Shown one piece after another: positions 47,761 through 58,560 of a stretch of 64,000 nucleotides of DNA (within the stretch, counting starts at the first letter, position 1; every line of letters starts with the position of its first letter). Both the position numbers and the translations under genes were made by a program. The notes under the pieces were generated by a model. It had not been told where the DNA came from and did no database searches. It saw only the letters and a program-made list of their open reading frames with translations. Origin of the DNA: Bidens hawaiensis (lineage: Eukaryota; Streptophyta; Magnoliopsida; Asterales; Asteraceae); NCBI GenBank assembly GCA_021521415.1, contig JAIQDT010000672.1:310001-374000 (forward strand). The letters run 5' to 3'.

Positions 47761-47928
47761 TAAGGGGGCAAAGTGGAGAATACGATAAGGTTATGCTGAA
47801 ATTGAATTATGAATGTTATAGGAGTTTGATCGGTGTTACGGACTCGCATGGCACTGTGTAACCGGAAAGAGCTTCGGCTCGTTCGTGACGTATTCACCGG
47901 GAGGATTTGTTTACTTTACTGTGGACTC

Positions 47929-49034
47929 TGAAGAGGTAGGTCCCAGCAGAGCCCAGTTGGACCCGCAAGACTCACCTTGAACAGGGACGTCTGCGCGGTT
48001 GGACCCGCAAGACTCACCTTAAACAGGGACGTCTGCACAGTTGGACCCGCAAGACTCACCTCGAAGAGAGACGTCTGCGCAGTTGAACTCGCAAGACACC
48101 TTAAAGAGGGACGTCTGCGCAAAGACCAACTGGATCCGCAGGACCAACCATGCTCAGAGACGCGACGTCCTTACGCGCAGTACGCAAGCTGTTCCCGCAG
48201 GAAAAGCCTCCCAATAGTGACGTACTCCGCCTGTTCCCGCAGCCACGGATACTAGCCATCAGGGAAGGCTACCCGCACAGCAAGGCTACACGCACAAGAC
48301 ACTAACTCTCAAATAATTCAGTAATGTCACCTGAAGAGGGAATGAGCAAGCCGGGAATACTCCCGCCCAAAGCCGGGAATTCTCCCGCCCAAATGAGCCA
48401 GTCCGTACGCTATTGGAGGACCCTTTGTACTATACCTGCCAAGGTATGGACAAAATATCTTACCAAAGCTGCGACAGCTCACTGACAACAGTGCGACGAG
48501 CAGCACGCTCTAGTACTTAATGTCACTATCAGCCGCTGCCTACTCACCAACCCTTGTCGTGGCACGTGCATAGCCTGCAGTTGGTGGAAAAGGAATAGTA
48601 CACAGCCGGCCATGTCACTATCAGCCGCTGCCTACCCACCAACCACCAGCACGGCACGTGCGTAGCCCACAGTTGGTAGAAAAGGAATACTATTCAACCG
48701 GCTGTACCTGCTTGGAAACCAACATTCGGCTATAAATACTCTAACACCTTGGAACGGTATGATTATCTTATATCTTCATATATTATCTGATATCTTCTCT
48801 CTAGCTATTTCTCTTAATATACACTTATATTCAAGAGCAATCTAGTCTGATTCTCACACCTGAGGGTGGTCACAAGGAGGTACCCCCCCCCCCTTCTCAG
48901 TGACGAGCTCACGGTGTCTGTTTTGCAGGTCATTAGAAGAACAACCATCTTTGCCGGAACTAACCCTCGTGGGAAACATCTATATAACCCCCAGATTATC
49001 CGTAATCTGCCCGGGGTCAATTAGTGTTTCTTCA
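47929..49034 (+). repeat. 5' LTR
   Basis: It begins TGAAGAGGTAGG and ends GTGTTTCTTCA. It contains four tandem 42-bp units (47956-48122) with TTGGACCCGCAAGACTCACC and GGGACGTCTGCGC. It also has a direct repeat around CACTATCAGCCGCTGCCTAC and a run of eleven C near 48885, six in the 3' LTR. Confidence 0.95.
48731..48739 (+). promoter_or_regulatory. LTR promoter TATA box
   Basis: GGCTATAAATACT at about 48728-48740 matches a plant TATA box and is conserved in the 3' LTR (57024-57032). Transcription should start about 30 bases downstream and define the R region (inference). Confidence 0.65.
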
Positions 49035-49035
49035 T

Positions 49036-49050
49036 TGGCGCCATCCGTGC
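49036..49050 (+). other. Retrotransposon primer-binding site
   Basis: TGGCGCCATCCGTGC begins two bases after the 5' LTR end. The TGGCGCC start is seen in Tat-lineage and related gypsy elements. I do not name the tRNA with confidence. Confidence 0.7.
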
Positions 49051-49100
49051 ATAAAAGCTAGAACTTATTCTTTTTCAGTTTTTTCAAAACTTCTGGAAAG

Positions 49101-50633
49101 ATGGTTAACGTTACTCCGGTCCCAAAGCCCGCGAGTGACCAAGAAACCCCGGTAATCACAACCCCAGCTACTGGGAGGAACACCGGTGAGTACACAAATT
49201 TTACAAACACTACCCCGGTTACTCAAGCCGGGGCAAGTGCAGTAAATTTTACGAACACTACCCCGGTTACCAGAGCCGGGGCAAGTGCAGTAAACAATCC
49301 TTCACTGGGATTCACCGATACCCAGTTGGAGAGACAACAGGCGAGGCTCCCCCGCCAAACACTCGATCTAGTTAAAGCGTGGGCCGAAGCACGTCAGAAG
49401 GAATTCCAAGCTTAGTTGGATGAACGCTTGCGTTCACTCCGACAGGCTGACGAATTCGGAAGCACTCAACAGCTCAACATGAGCAGTGAGTGCAAGTACT
49501 CGGACGACGATCGGGAGGAATCCGACACCGACGCAAACCCTCGCCATAGGGCAAAAGGGAAGCGTAAGGAAACGGACTTCCAACCGAGAAGGAATTTCGG
49601 AGAAACCTTCAAACCAAGGAGCGCGGGGGGAAACCAACGTGACTTCTCCAAAACCTTGAGACCAACTGCTGCAAATGCGGGAACGTCCAAGTTTGCAAGG
49701 GACATTGCGGAAGCAATCGCCCCGAGAAGTGCCAAACAAATGTCCAACATCGGCACTTATGATGGTATATCTGACCCAGACGATCATTTGAACAGATTCA
49801 TAGCGGGGGCAACCGTCAGCAATTGGACGGAACCCACGTGGTGTTACATGTTCCAAATGACGCTGGTTGGGGCAGCCAGAGCGTGGTTCGACCGTCTACC
49901 GGTCCACCACATCTACGATTGGGCAGACTTCCAGCAGAAGTTCAGCCAACACTTCAGTCAGCAAAGAAAGTACACCGAAGAGCAATGGACGATCCTCAAC
50001 TGCATCCGAGAGGAAGATGAATCTTTGCTAGACTTCATCACTCGCTTCAACTCAAAGAAGCTGAGTCTGGGCACTATTAGCGAAGATCTTGTTCGCGCTG
50101 CTTTCATCCAGGGCACGAAAGATCCAGAGCTCATCCGCACCTTAACGGGTAAAGACGGCATGCCATCCACATGGGATGCCATCATGACAGCAGCTAAACG
50201 CTTCGCGGAAACGGATAAGCAACTGGGAAGAGATCTTCCCCAGAGCACAAACCTCTACACCCAGAAAACAAGAGAAAACAACGTCCTTACCGCCCGACTG
50301 AACAAAAAGAGGAAGCTAGGTATTTGGCAGTCAAGGATAAACTTTGACACCTCATCCGGCTCGCACCCTCGGTTAGGCGGAAAGGATAATATGCAGTCGT
50401 CGAATCGGAACTCCAGATGGACGCCACTCACCAAAAGCGTCACCGAGATATTCGCCACAGAGAGGCTCCCATGGCCAGAGTCTCCAATTATCCGACAGCG
50501 TCCAAACGCTGATCAAAGCAAATTCTGTGACTTCCACAAGACAAGAGGCCACACCACCGAGGAATGCTTAGACTTGAAGGACGTCGTCGAAGCATTTGTC
50601 AGAGATGGGACGCTCACGCACCTCGTGGCGTAA
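49101..50633 (+). pseudogene. gag: Retrotransposon gag with one internal stop
   Basis: The frame runs from MVNVTPVPKPASDQ to a TAA after TLTHLVA, about 510 codons, and is broken only by TAG at 49413-49415 (after KEFQA; it continues LDERLRS in the same frame). The N-terminus has a 48-bp in-frame duplication (NFTNTTPVT-AGASAV twice). A Retrotrans_gag domain follows: MSNIGTYDGISDPDDHLNRF, WCYMFQMTLVGAARAWFDRL, YDWADFQQKFSQHF and ESLLDFITRFN. A C-terminal zinc-binding motif CDFHKTRGHTTEEC has CxxH-xxxGHxTxxC spacing, typical of Tat-type gag. It ends without a protease. Confidence 0.9.
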
Positions 50634-50937
50634 TGAACGCTGAGCAGGCTAATGCGGGTAGAACCCCAGTTGGGGAAAACACGAATAAAACTGCAGCTTC
50701 AATATTGGAGACTACATACTGCGTAAACAACGAGATTCCGAACCAGGTGCATGTCGGCTCGAAAGGCTCGATGACACCCCCATCCCAAGAACAGGGTAGG
50801 GAGCTTAATTACACAGGTTGCATGTAGATCAATTCCAAACTTGTAAAGAAAAGGCCCAGAGCCACTTCTAATGGAAATGATTCTCCTTATCACATTGACG
50901 CTGATGGTCTTACATTTATACTTATGAACTTTCCACA

Positions 50938-51672
50938 CTGATATGCCGGTATTCACCGCATATATAAGTGTAAAAAGAAGGTCGTTGCGTGTGGACGGCG
51001 GCAAAACCCGCATAAACACAAAAACGGCAAAAATCTAAGATGAGAAACACCTTCACGCAGGTCAGTTATGGGTAAAGTTTGGTCATCCCACTAAATGAAA
51101 GTGACTGTCCTACCCGCACAATCATGATAGAGGAAACTGAACGTTAACCTATTGACAACCGCGCGTCGAACGGTTAACTTATTCAAAACACTGATATGGG
51201 TTTTCAACGCATAAATAAGTGGGGAAGTAAGTCGTTGCGTGTGGACGGCGGCAAAACCCGCATAAGCACAAAAAACGATAAAAATTTCTAACAGATAAGG
51301 ACAACCTTCACCCAGGTCAGTTATAGGTGAAGTTCGGTCGTCCCACTAAATGAAAGTGCCGGTCCTACCCGCACAATCATGATAGAGGAAACTGAACATT
51401 AACCTATTGACAACCGCGCGTCGAAAGGTTTAACTTATTCAAAACACTGATGCCGGTTTTCACCGCATAAATGTGAAAAGAAGTCGTTGCGTGTGGACGG
51501 CGGCAAAACCCGCATAAACACAAAACGCAAACCTTCACGCTGGTCAGTTATAGGTGAAGATTGGTCATCCCACTAAATGAAAGTGACGGTCCTACCCGCA
51601 CAATCATGATAGAGGAAACTGAACACTAACCTATTGACTACCGCGCGTCGAACGGTTAATTTATTCAAAACA
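50938..51672. repeat. Three tandem repeats of about 253 bp between gag and the antisense gene
   Basis: Units start at 50938, 51191 and 51446 with CTGATATG(C/G)GG or CTGATGCCGG, and each contains GTCGTTGCGTGTGGACGGCG, CACGC(A/T)GGTCAGTTAT, CCCACTAAATGAAAGTG and GACAACCGCGCGTCGAA. A partial fourth piece follows at about 51790 (CAGTGAAAGTGGCAGTCC). They occupy the place where pol would be expected. Confidence 0.9.
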
Positions 51673-51935
51673 CTTGGAAAATTGCTAAGTTAAACTAAAG
51701 TATGCACGAGCGAATCATATATTGTTTATGCGGCAAAACAAGTGCCAAATTAACCTATAATATGCATGAGCAATTCATATAACGTTTATAAAGCAAGTCA
51801 TCCAGTGAAAGTGGCAGTCCTACCCGCACAAACATTTATATTTCGTAAAAAATTCAAACATTACAAGAATGGCCGGGTATCTACCCGCCTACAGAAATAT
51901 AAATCTATCCTAACGGTGGGAAGGGATCTCAAGGT

Positions 51936-54900
51936 TCAAACTTCAGGACCACTCCCTCCAAACCCACTTGTACCCGCACCATCAGTTGGCTGTGGCGGTT
52001 CAAGGAAAGTCTTGAGAATGGTTAGCCCATCATCAGCAGCAGCAATTTCGTTCACCTTCTCCACCACCGGATGTGGGAAGGCAGCATACTGGTTCACTGC
52101 TTGGTCATAGGCAGCTTCAGTGTCTACGTCATAAAGAGGGAAGTTGGAAGGCGGGATGCCCTTCTCAACAAACCCCAGACTAAGCAAGAAACCAGCCTTT
52201 TCCCCATCCTCATGGGAAGCGTTGAGGGCTGCGCTCATGGCATCGTCATAAGATGTGTTCGTGAAGATCCGATGCACAACCTACAACAAGAAAAAATACA
52301 AAGTATCAAAACCTTAAGTACAAAGAAAAGCGTAAAGATATTATGAAGCTACGCATACCTGCGACAACGCTTCTCGTAGAAGCCATTCCTTGGTGATCAG
52401 AGCCTCCTGGAGGGCAGCTTGAGCTTGGTTACGGGCGCGTTCGGCTTCATTTTTGTTAAGGTTGGCAAGCAACACTTCCTTAGCAGCAGCCTCTTCAACG
52501 CCCTTTAGCTTACGCTCAGTGTGGTCAAGCATACCCCTCTGATCCAAGATCTCTTGGAGCTTCTTGGCGTCTTCCATAGCCAAAGCATCATGAGCCTGCA
52601 GAAGCCTCTCTAGTTTGGCTTTAAGCTCCTCATTTTCGGTGCGCAGAGGTTCAGCAACGGCTTCAGCCTTGGTGGCCTTCTCGGTCGCGTACCGCGCAGT
52701 TTCCTTAGCCAACCGAAGCTGTTCGTTAACAGCTTGGGTAGCCTTGGAACGGGCCTCGAGCTGGGCCTGCACTTCAACCTCGAGGGCCTTGAAGGCCTTT
52801 TCCTTCTCCGCAGCAATTGCGGAAAGTCTCCTGTTCTCCACCCGGATAGCCCGCGCCTGAGCCACTTCTTGGATACGCGCAGCCTTTAACTTGTCGTTTT
52901 CACGACAAAGCAACTCGACGCGCGGCTGCATCCGGGCAAGGAGAATCCGAAGCTCATTTGTCAGCCTACCCTCCTGGTAGCTAGACATGGCTTCCCCCAA
53001 CGCGCCACTTGGGGCCGCGTGACGCGCCCACTCGAAGCAGTCCACAGCCGTCCGAAGGGTTGTTCCCCGGCGGATGTTCCACCATGGAACATACACATCA
53101 TTCGAATCCGACACTGCAAAAACAAAAAGCAGTTAGGAAAAGATGATAAAAATATAAAAAGGCCAAAATAACCCTACGCACCTGTAGGGTCGACAACAGG
53201 CCGGTAGCCGCCAAACCCATCACCCGAACCTAACGGATAACCATCCAAGAGGTCAGGCAGATGGGAAGGAGGCAGAGATTGGCTAGAAGCCCCGAACATA
53301 CCTGCTAAACCGGCCGGGGACGAGGTAGTTGCCGGTGCCGGAGGCACGGTTGAAGCCGCCGCGGTAGAGACCATCGGAGGTGAACTCACAACCGTGGCCG
53401 CCGCTTCGGAGGAGCCCGCGGAAACAATCACCGCCGGCTCAGTGAAGGATTCCGTGAAGATCGCACTGACAGCCGGCGGGGATGATGTTACAGTTGGAAC
53501 AGTTGCCTCAACAGAATGAGCAACTGAACCAATACTGCAAACAGGCGTAGCCGCCTGGGTCATCGCCTCGGGTAGGTTGACCAAACCTACCGTCATGGGT
53601 CCAGAACTGCTCCTCCCCGCATCACTTTGGAATGCAGTAGCATCCACGCCTGCATGAAGACAAGATATTAAAAACAATGGCGGAAAGAATTGCGGGTAAG
53701 ATTAATTTACACTTACGAGTTTTCTTGAGCTTGAAGGTTCTGACAGGCGGGGACGAACCCGAGGGAGCCGGCCTTTTCACGCCAGTCACCGTTGTCGTAC
53801 TGGGCGGATCGGAGGTGACAGCTGTCTCAACATCCGAGACAGTTGTCTCACCACCACCAGGGTTCCCCGCCGCCTCCTCACTTTCGGTCTCCGACTCAGA
53901 CCGGTTCCCCTGATCGGCAGTGGAGGCAACCTTCGCCTTGCCCTTCACGCCGGCAGCTTTCTTCTTCCTCACGAAGAAAGGACCATCTGTGGATTCCTCA
54001 TCAGATGACAAAATTAGAGGAATTCCAGCAGAGGTTTGAGCATTGAGAGGGCGAGGGTTAAAGAGTCCCTTACCTGGCCGCCTGGCGCTCAGAATCTCGT
54101 GGCCCGGCGGGTAGACCTCCACAAACCGATCCGCCGTTTGCTCCAAGATGGGCAACTCGTTCTCGTCGAGAGCACGTGTACCCAGCCGAGCGGGACCACC
54201 GCTCTCACGCGGTTGCAGAAGCGACTGCAAATTGTTCCCCTCTGAAAATAAACAGCAGTTAGAAGAAAAACCCTAAATCAGCAAAAAGATATGAAGCATA
54301 CTGTAAGGGATAGAGTTCAAACCGTATTCGAGGACGATGGGAATCTGTGGCGCCTCTGCCCCAGCATCCTTCCATACCCGGCTCATCCCAATCATCACCA
54401 TCCCAGACTCCGCAAAGCGGTAAACCGGAGTCTGGATCTGGGAGATCTTGGCGAACCATTCCGCCTCTTGGTAATTGGAGGCGTGAAGGCTAGGGAGCGC
54501 CCTCCCGTTCTTAAACGTCATCGCAATGGGGACGACGCGAGCGGAGACATAGAAAAACTCACGCTTCCAAGAACGAAGACTCGCTCGGTAGCGCAGATCT
54601 TCAAACCCTTGATCCGATTGACTAAGGTATACCAGCCCTGGATGCACCTCCAAGAGTAGAAGGTCATCAGGCGGTCGACGCGGGGCTCAACGCCCAGAAT
54701 ATGGCACACCCATTCAAAATGGCGAACCTTTGCGATCGCCATCGGGTGCACCTCCGTTAGGTGTACACCGTGTTTCTCCAAAACACGGTATACAAACTTC
54801 GTCAATGGGAACCTCAGATTCCCATAGACGAAAAATGCAGCATACACCCCTATCTTGCCCTTGGAGGCATCATACACCGTCTGGTGAGACTCAGGAAACT

Positions 54901-55078
54901 CAGGCTCGAAAGGCTCGAGCATGAACTTCTTGACGATGTACTGATATAGGTCGACGGAAAGAGCACACTGGCACTCGCCAGCAGTACTCTTATCATCCTT
55001 ATCAGACGCGGACATCGGATTCTCGGTGTATACTTCGGACTCCTCGGCAATAGCCTCAGGATCACGAATGGAAGACAT
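51936..55078 (-). CDS. Antisense five-exon gene inside the retrotransposon (PF04195-like)
   Basis: Exons, high to low: 54323-55078, 53717-54241, 53182-53649, 52359-53113 and 51936-52280. All four introns (46-90 bp) have GT-AG borders and phases that join, giving roughly 949 codons. Exon 1 starts MSSIRDPEAIAEE and carries the 'putative gypsy type transposon' domain (PF04195-like): VYAAFFVYGNLRFPLTKFV, HGVHLTEVHPMAIAKVRHFE, GWYTLVNR, SWKREFFYV. Exon 2 is Ser/Glu- and Lys-rich (VRKKKAAGVKGKAKV, possible nuclear signal). Exon 3 is Ala/Ser/Thr/Pro-rich. Exon 4 (VYVPWWNIRRGTTL) is a long Ala/Glu/Lys coiled coil. Exon 5 ends GTSGFGGSGPEV. A one-base shift is needed in exon 1 near 54560-54610, so this copy may be mutated. 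The role is unknown; similar antisense ORFs occur in Tat-lineage elements. Confidence 0.78.
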
Positions 55079-55194
55079 GTTTTGGAAGATGGAAAGAACG
55101 ATTTCAGGAGAATGCTCGACAAAAGTTAGAGTATTCGCCGGAAATCGCTTAGAAGAAGAAGTGAAACTGTGAGTTGAGATGCATCCTCTCCTCC

Positions 55195-55204
55195 CTTTAT
55201 ATAC
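55195..55204 (-). promoter_or_regulatory. TATA box for the antisense gene
   Basis: Minus-strand TATATAAAGG lies about 117-126 bases upstream of the antisense start codon at 55078, which leaves room for a leader of about 90 bases. This suggests the antisense gene has its own promoter, independent of the LTR. Confidence 0.6.
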
Positions 55205-55555
55205 TCATCGCAATGAATGCGATGAATTTAATGCGGGAGAGACGGAAAAGCGCAGGTGCAATGAAACTATGACACGTGGAATATGCAAGCTGGCAACAAC
55301 TGTCGACAGGACGCGCGCCGTAAACTTCGCGGCCACGCGCCCGAAAACTCGCGCCCACGCGCCTGAAAAAGCGTCTGGAATGACCATATACTGTCACGTC
55401 GCTATAACTTTATGCACGTCCTGAAACTGTCAGAAGAAACCGTCAGACCACGCTGACGTCCCTTCAACAGTTGGACTGTTCTTATCCTTTCACCAACTCT
55501 TCGAATTTCAAAAAGATTCAAAAAGATTCAAAAGTAAGCGGGACTTTACCCCCTT

Positions 55556-55840
55556 ACCTCGGCAACCAAGTAACTATAAGACAGGTGCGGGTACAGTGTC
55601 AAGGCAAAACCCTTCACATACTTAGCACCTGCAGGGAATTGAAGCCAAGAATACCTCGGCAACCAAGTAACTATAAGACGGGTGCGGGTACAGTGTCAAG
55701 GCAAAACCCTTCACATACTTAGCACCTGCAGGGAATTGACGCCAGGAATACCTTGGAAGTAACTATAAGACGAGTGCGGGTACAGTGTCAAGGCAAAACC
55801 CTTCACATACTTAGCACTCCGCAGGGAATTGAAACCAAGA
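55556..55840. repeat. Three tandem repeats of 97 bp upstream of the antisense promoter
   Basis: Units start near 55556, 55653 and 55750 (ACCTCGGCAACCAAGTAACT; the third is shortened). Each contains GTGCGGGTACAGTGTCAAGG, AAACCCTTCACATACTTAGC and GCAGGGAATTGA. They lie about 360-640 bases upstream of the antisense TATA box. Confidence 0.9.
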
Positions 55841-56221
55841 AGGATCTTCTGGGCCATGCTTGCGGAAACGGAAATAACATCCCCGCATAGCGGGAACGTT
55901 GAGAACTAGATTGTTTGAAGCTCCAAGATGGAATTGGTTGTTTAACATAATTGATCACTATGTTTAAAACTACCAAAACCTCATGGAGAATCTACACGTG
56001 GAACTCAAGGCTCCTGACTTGCGAGGAGGTTACAGACCTACCCGCATCATACCCAAAGATCAAGCAGAAAAGTCGGGAATTTCTGCACGTGACATTAGGA
56101 CTTCCGCGGGAAGAATCCCCATGGAAAACCTTAAAACTAAACCCTTTTCAAAACCCCTTGCTTAAGTCCAAAAGTTCACCTCATTAACAATTCATGAGAA
56201 GAACATTGGACTTGGGGGACT

Positions 56222-57322
56222 TGAAGAGGTAGGTCCCAGCAGAGCCCAGTTGGACCCGCAAGACTCACCTTGAACAGGGACGTCTGCGCGGTTGGACCCG
56301 CAAGACTCACCTTAAACAGGGACGTCTGCGCAGTTGGACCCTCAAGACTTACCTCGAAGAGAGACATCTGCGCAGTTGAACTCGCAAGACACCTTAAAGA
56401 GGGACGTCTGCGTAAAGACCAACTGGATCCGCAGGACCAACCATGCTCAGAGACGCGACGTCCTTACGCGCAGTACGCAAGCTGTTCCCGCAGGAAAAGC
56501 CTCCCAATGGTGACGTACTCCGCCTGTTCCCGCAGCTACGGATACTAGCCATCAGGGAAGGCTACCCGCACAGCAAGGCTACACGCACAAGGCACTAACT
56601 CTCAAATAATTCAGTAATGTCACCTGAAGAGGGAATGAGCAAGCCGGGAATACTCCCGCCCAAAGCCGGGAATTCTCCCGCCCAAATGAGCCAGTCCGTA
56701 CGCTACTGGAGGACCTTTTGTACTATACCTGCCAAGGTATGGACAAAAGATCTGACCAAAGCTGTGACAGCTCACTGACAACAGTACGACGAGCAGCACG
56801 CTCTAGTACTTAATGTCACTACCAGCCGCTGCCTACTCACCAACCCTTGTCGTGGCACGTGCATAGCCTGCAATTGGTGGAAAAGGAATAGTACACAGCC
56901 GGCCATGTCACTATCAGCCGCTGCCTACCCACCAACCACCAGCACGGCACGTGCGTAGCCCACAGTTGGTAGAAAAGGAATACTATTCAGCCGGCTGTAC
57001 CTGCTTGGAAACCTACCTTCGGCTATAAATACTCCAACACCTTGGAACGGTATGATTATCTTATATCTTCATATATTATCTGATATCTTCTCTCTAGCTA
57101 TTTCTCTTAATATACACTTATATTCAAGAGCAATCTAGTCTGATTCTCACGCCGGAGGGTGGTCACAAGGAGGTACCCCCCTTCTCAGTGACGAGCTCAC
57201 GGTGTCTGTTTTGCAGGTTATTAGAAGAACAACCATCTTTGCCGGAACTAACCCTTGTGGGAAACATCTATTTAACCCCCAGATTATCCGTAATCTGTCC
57301 GGGGTTAATTAGTGTTTCTTCA
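56222..57322 (+). repeat. 3' LTR
   Basis: It begins TGAAGAGGTAGG right after a weak purine-rich tract (TTGGACTTGGGGGACT, to 56221) and ends TTTCTTCA. At 1101 bp against 1106 bp for the 5' LTR, the length difference comes mainly from the poly-C tract. The 42-bp units are at 56249-56415. Confidence 0.95.
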
Positions 57323-57981
57323 GACTCGTACTCTATTCTTTTGTTCAAAACAGAGGTTTAGTTGATCTCCGACGAGTCTACGCCGCCGTGCCGTCGTTGA
57401 ATTTGTGGGTTTTCCGATTACTTAATATGATGATACACGTCAAATTGACTGATTGATTACCAAAACACTTTTATGGGAATTGTGGTTGTAATTAATTGTC
57501 ATAGAGTTGTGTGATTGATGTTGAACTAAAGTTTGCGCGCAGATGTTAGAAATTGATATTGAAAATGGTGAATTGGGTGATGTCGGTGGGTGGATGATTG
57601 TCGGTGTAGTTGGTGGCCGTTCGTATTTTCCGTCGAGTTGTTTATGGCCGGGTGGTGATTGGTGAAGCCTACGACTTGATTTCTGAATTATTTATTTATT
57701 TGGATTTTTGTTGTGAAACACTAAAATGGTAAAAAAACTAAAATTATTTGCTAAATACTTAAATAGTCCCCAATTAATTTACGAGCTCTTTCAAATTTGG
57801 AGATGTATTTTTATGTTTACCGGGGAAAATTACCTTAATTGTTAACCGGACTGAACTTTTTAATAAAAATACACCGAGTAAAGAAGCATTCGGCTCTGAA
57901 AGTGTCAAGTATCAATTTATAGGTTACAACGATACCTAAGCGTATTTTATATTTGTACGAGTCACGGAGTCAGTGTATTTA

Positions 57982-58156
57982 GTGGGTGTTTGGGTGAGCT
58001 TTTAAAACTTGCTTGTTAAAAAGTAAAATGTGTTTGACAAGGCTCATCCAAGCTTCAAATTAAAGCTTTTCAAAAGTTGTTTTGAGAGCAAATCAGTAAA
58101 AAAACAATTTTAAAAGCTTATTCAACCCCCCCCCCCCCCAAACAACAACACCCCCC
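57982..58156. mobile_element. Harbinger-like MITE, 175 bp, TTA target duplication
   Basis: TTA flanks both ends (57979-57981 and 58157-58159). The ends GTGGGTGTTTGGGTGAGC and its approximate inverse CAACAACACCCCCC enclose inner arms GCTTTTAAAA and TTTTAAAAGC. It contains a run of about 14 C near 58126. Confidence 0.65.
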
Positions 58157-58413
58157 TTAGACTCCGTAAGTGCTTAAATATCAACGTACCGACTATAATG
58201 GTGCCTAAATATGTTTCAAGGTTGTATGTGGCGGTATGCCTAGAGTAGACTTAAGAGCTACCTGGTGATTATTATATATAAACGCATAGATTTCTCTATT
58301 TTGTATGACTATTTTTCTTTACCTGCTTTTGTAAAAAAATTCTTTCGCTTATCTAAATGTTCACGAAGCATTCAATTTGGGCGCTAAAAAAAACAAGGCT
58401 CTTTATGAGGTAG

Positions 58414-58560
58414 GGCTGTCACTTGTACCCAAAACCCAACCTGAAAAAACCCGTGCCCGAACCCGAACTAACCTGACCCGAAAAACCCAAACCTAAGAAA
58501 GACTAACCTGAACCCGAACCGAAGTAATTCAGGTTGGTTCTCGGGTTTGATTTATAAGTT
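58414..58560. repeat. ACCCGAACC-rich repeat remnant
   Basis: It starts TAGGGCTGTCACTTG and is filled with ACCCGAACC/AACCTGAA units, followed by the inverse TTCGGGTTAACCTG. It probably belongs to the same group of hAT-like MITEs. The right end was not defined. Confidence 0.45.

Larger units (their letters stand above)
47929..57322 (+). mobile_element. Gag-only Ty3/gypsy (Tat-like) LTR retrotransposon with antisense gene
   Basis: The element is 9,394 bp, bounded by TG...CA LTRs and a perfect 5-bp target duplication GACTC at 47924-47928 and 57323-57327. Order: 5' LTR (47929-49034), primer-binding site, gag (49101-50633), three tandem repeats (50938-51672), antisense five-exon gene (51936-55078), three further tandem repeats (55556-55840), then 3' LTR (56222-57322). 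I find no protease, reverse transcriptase, RNase H or integrase in any frame, so it should depend on a partner element. The TGGCGCC primer site, gag type and antisense ORF beyond gag/pol point to the Tat/Retand-like lineage (inference). LTR differences are about two to three dozen substitutions by eye, i.e. about 2-3%, so the insertion is not brand new. Confidence 0.92.
46975..57361 (+). pseudogene. LC8-type dynein light chain, disrupted by an LTR retrotransposon
   Basis: LC8-family proteins are small dimeric hub proteins; in plants, which lack dynein motors, their roles are unclear. Exon 1 is 46975-47220 (MENTGGEWAKKQV start), encoding LNVRLRSADMPFTMQERA and LARSIKK. Exon 2 starts at 47822 with EFDRCYGLAWHCVTGKSFGS and runs FVTYSPGGFVYFTVDS up to 47928. 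There a 9,394-bp retrotransposon (47929-57322) interrupts it. The missing coding end resumes at 57328-57361 after the second target-site copy and encodes YSILLFKTEV then TAG. Without the insertion the protein would have 128 residues, normal for the plant family. With it, translation enters the LTR and stops at 47978-47980, replacing the last beta strand, which forms part of the LC8 dimer core. Confidence 0.9.

Noticed and set aside
47956..48122. Four evenly spaced 42-bp repeats resembling a CRISPR array
   Set aside because: The units are contiguous without unique spacers, lie inside an LTR and recur in the other LTR; this is a plant genome.
49434..49856. Long minus-strand open stretches opposite gag
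   Set aside because: They are shadows of the gag frame; no domain or start context.
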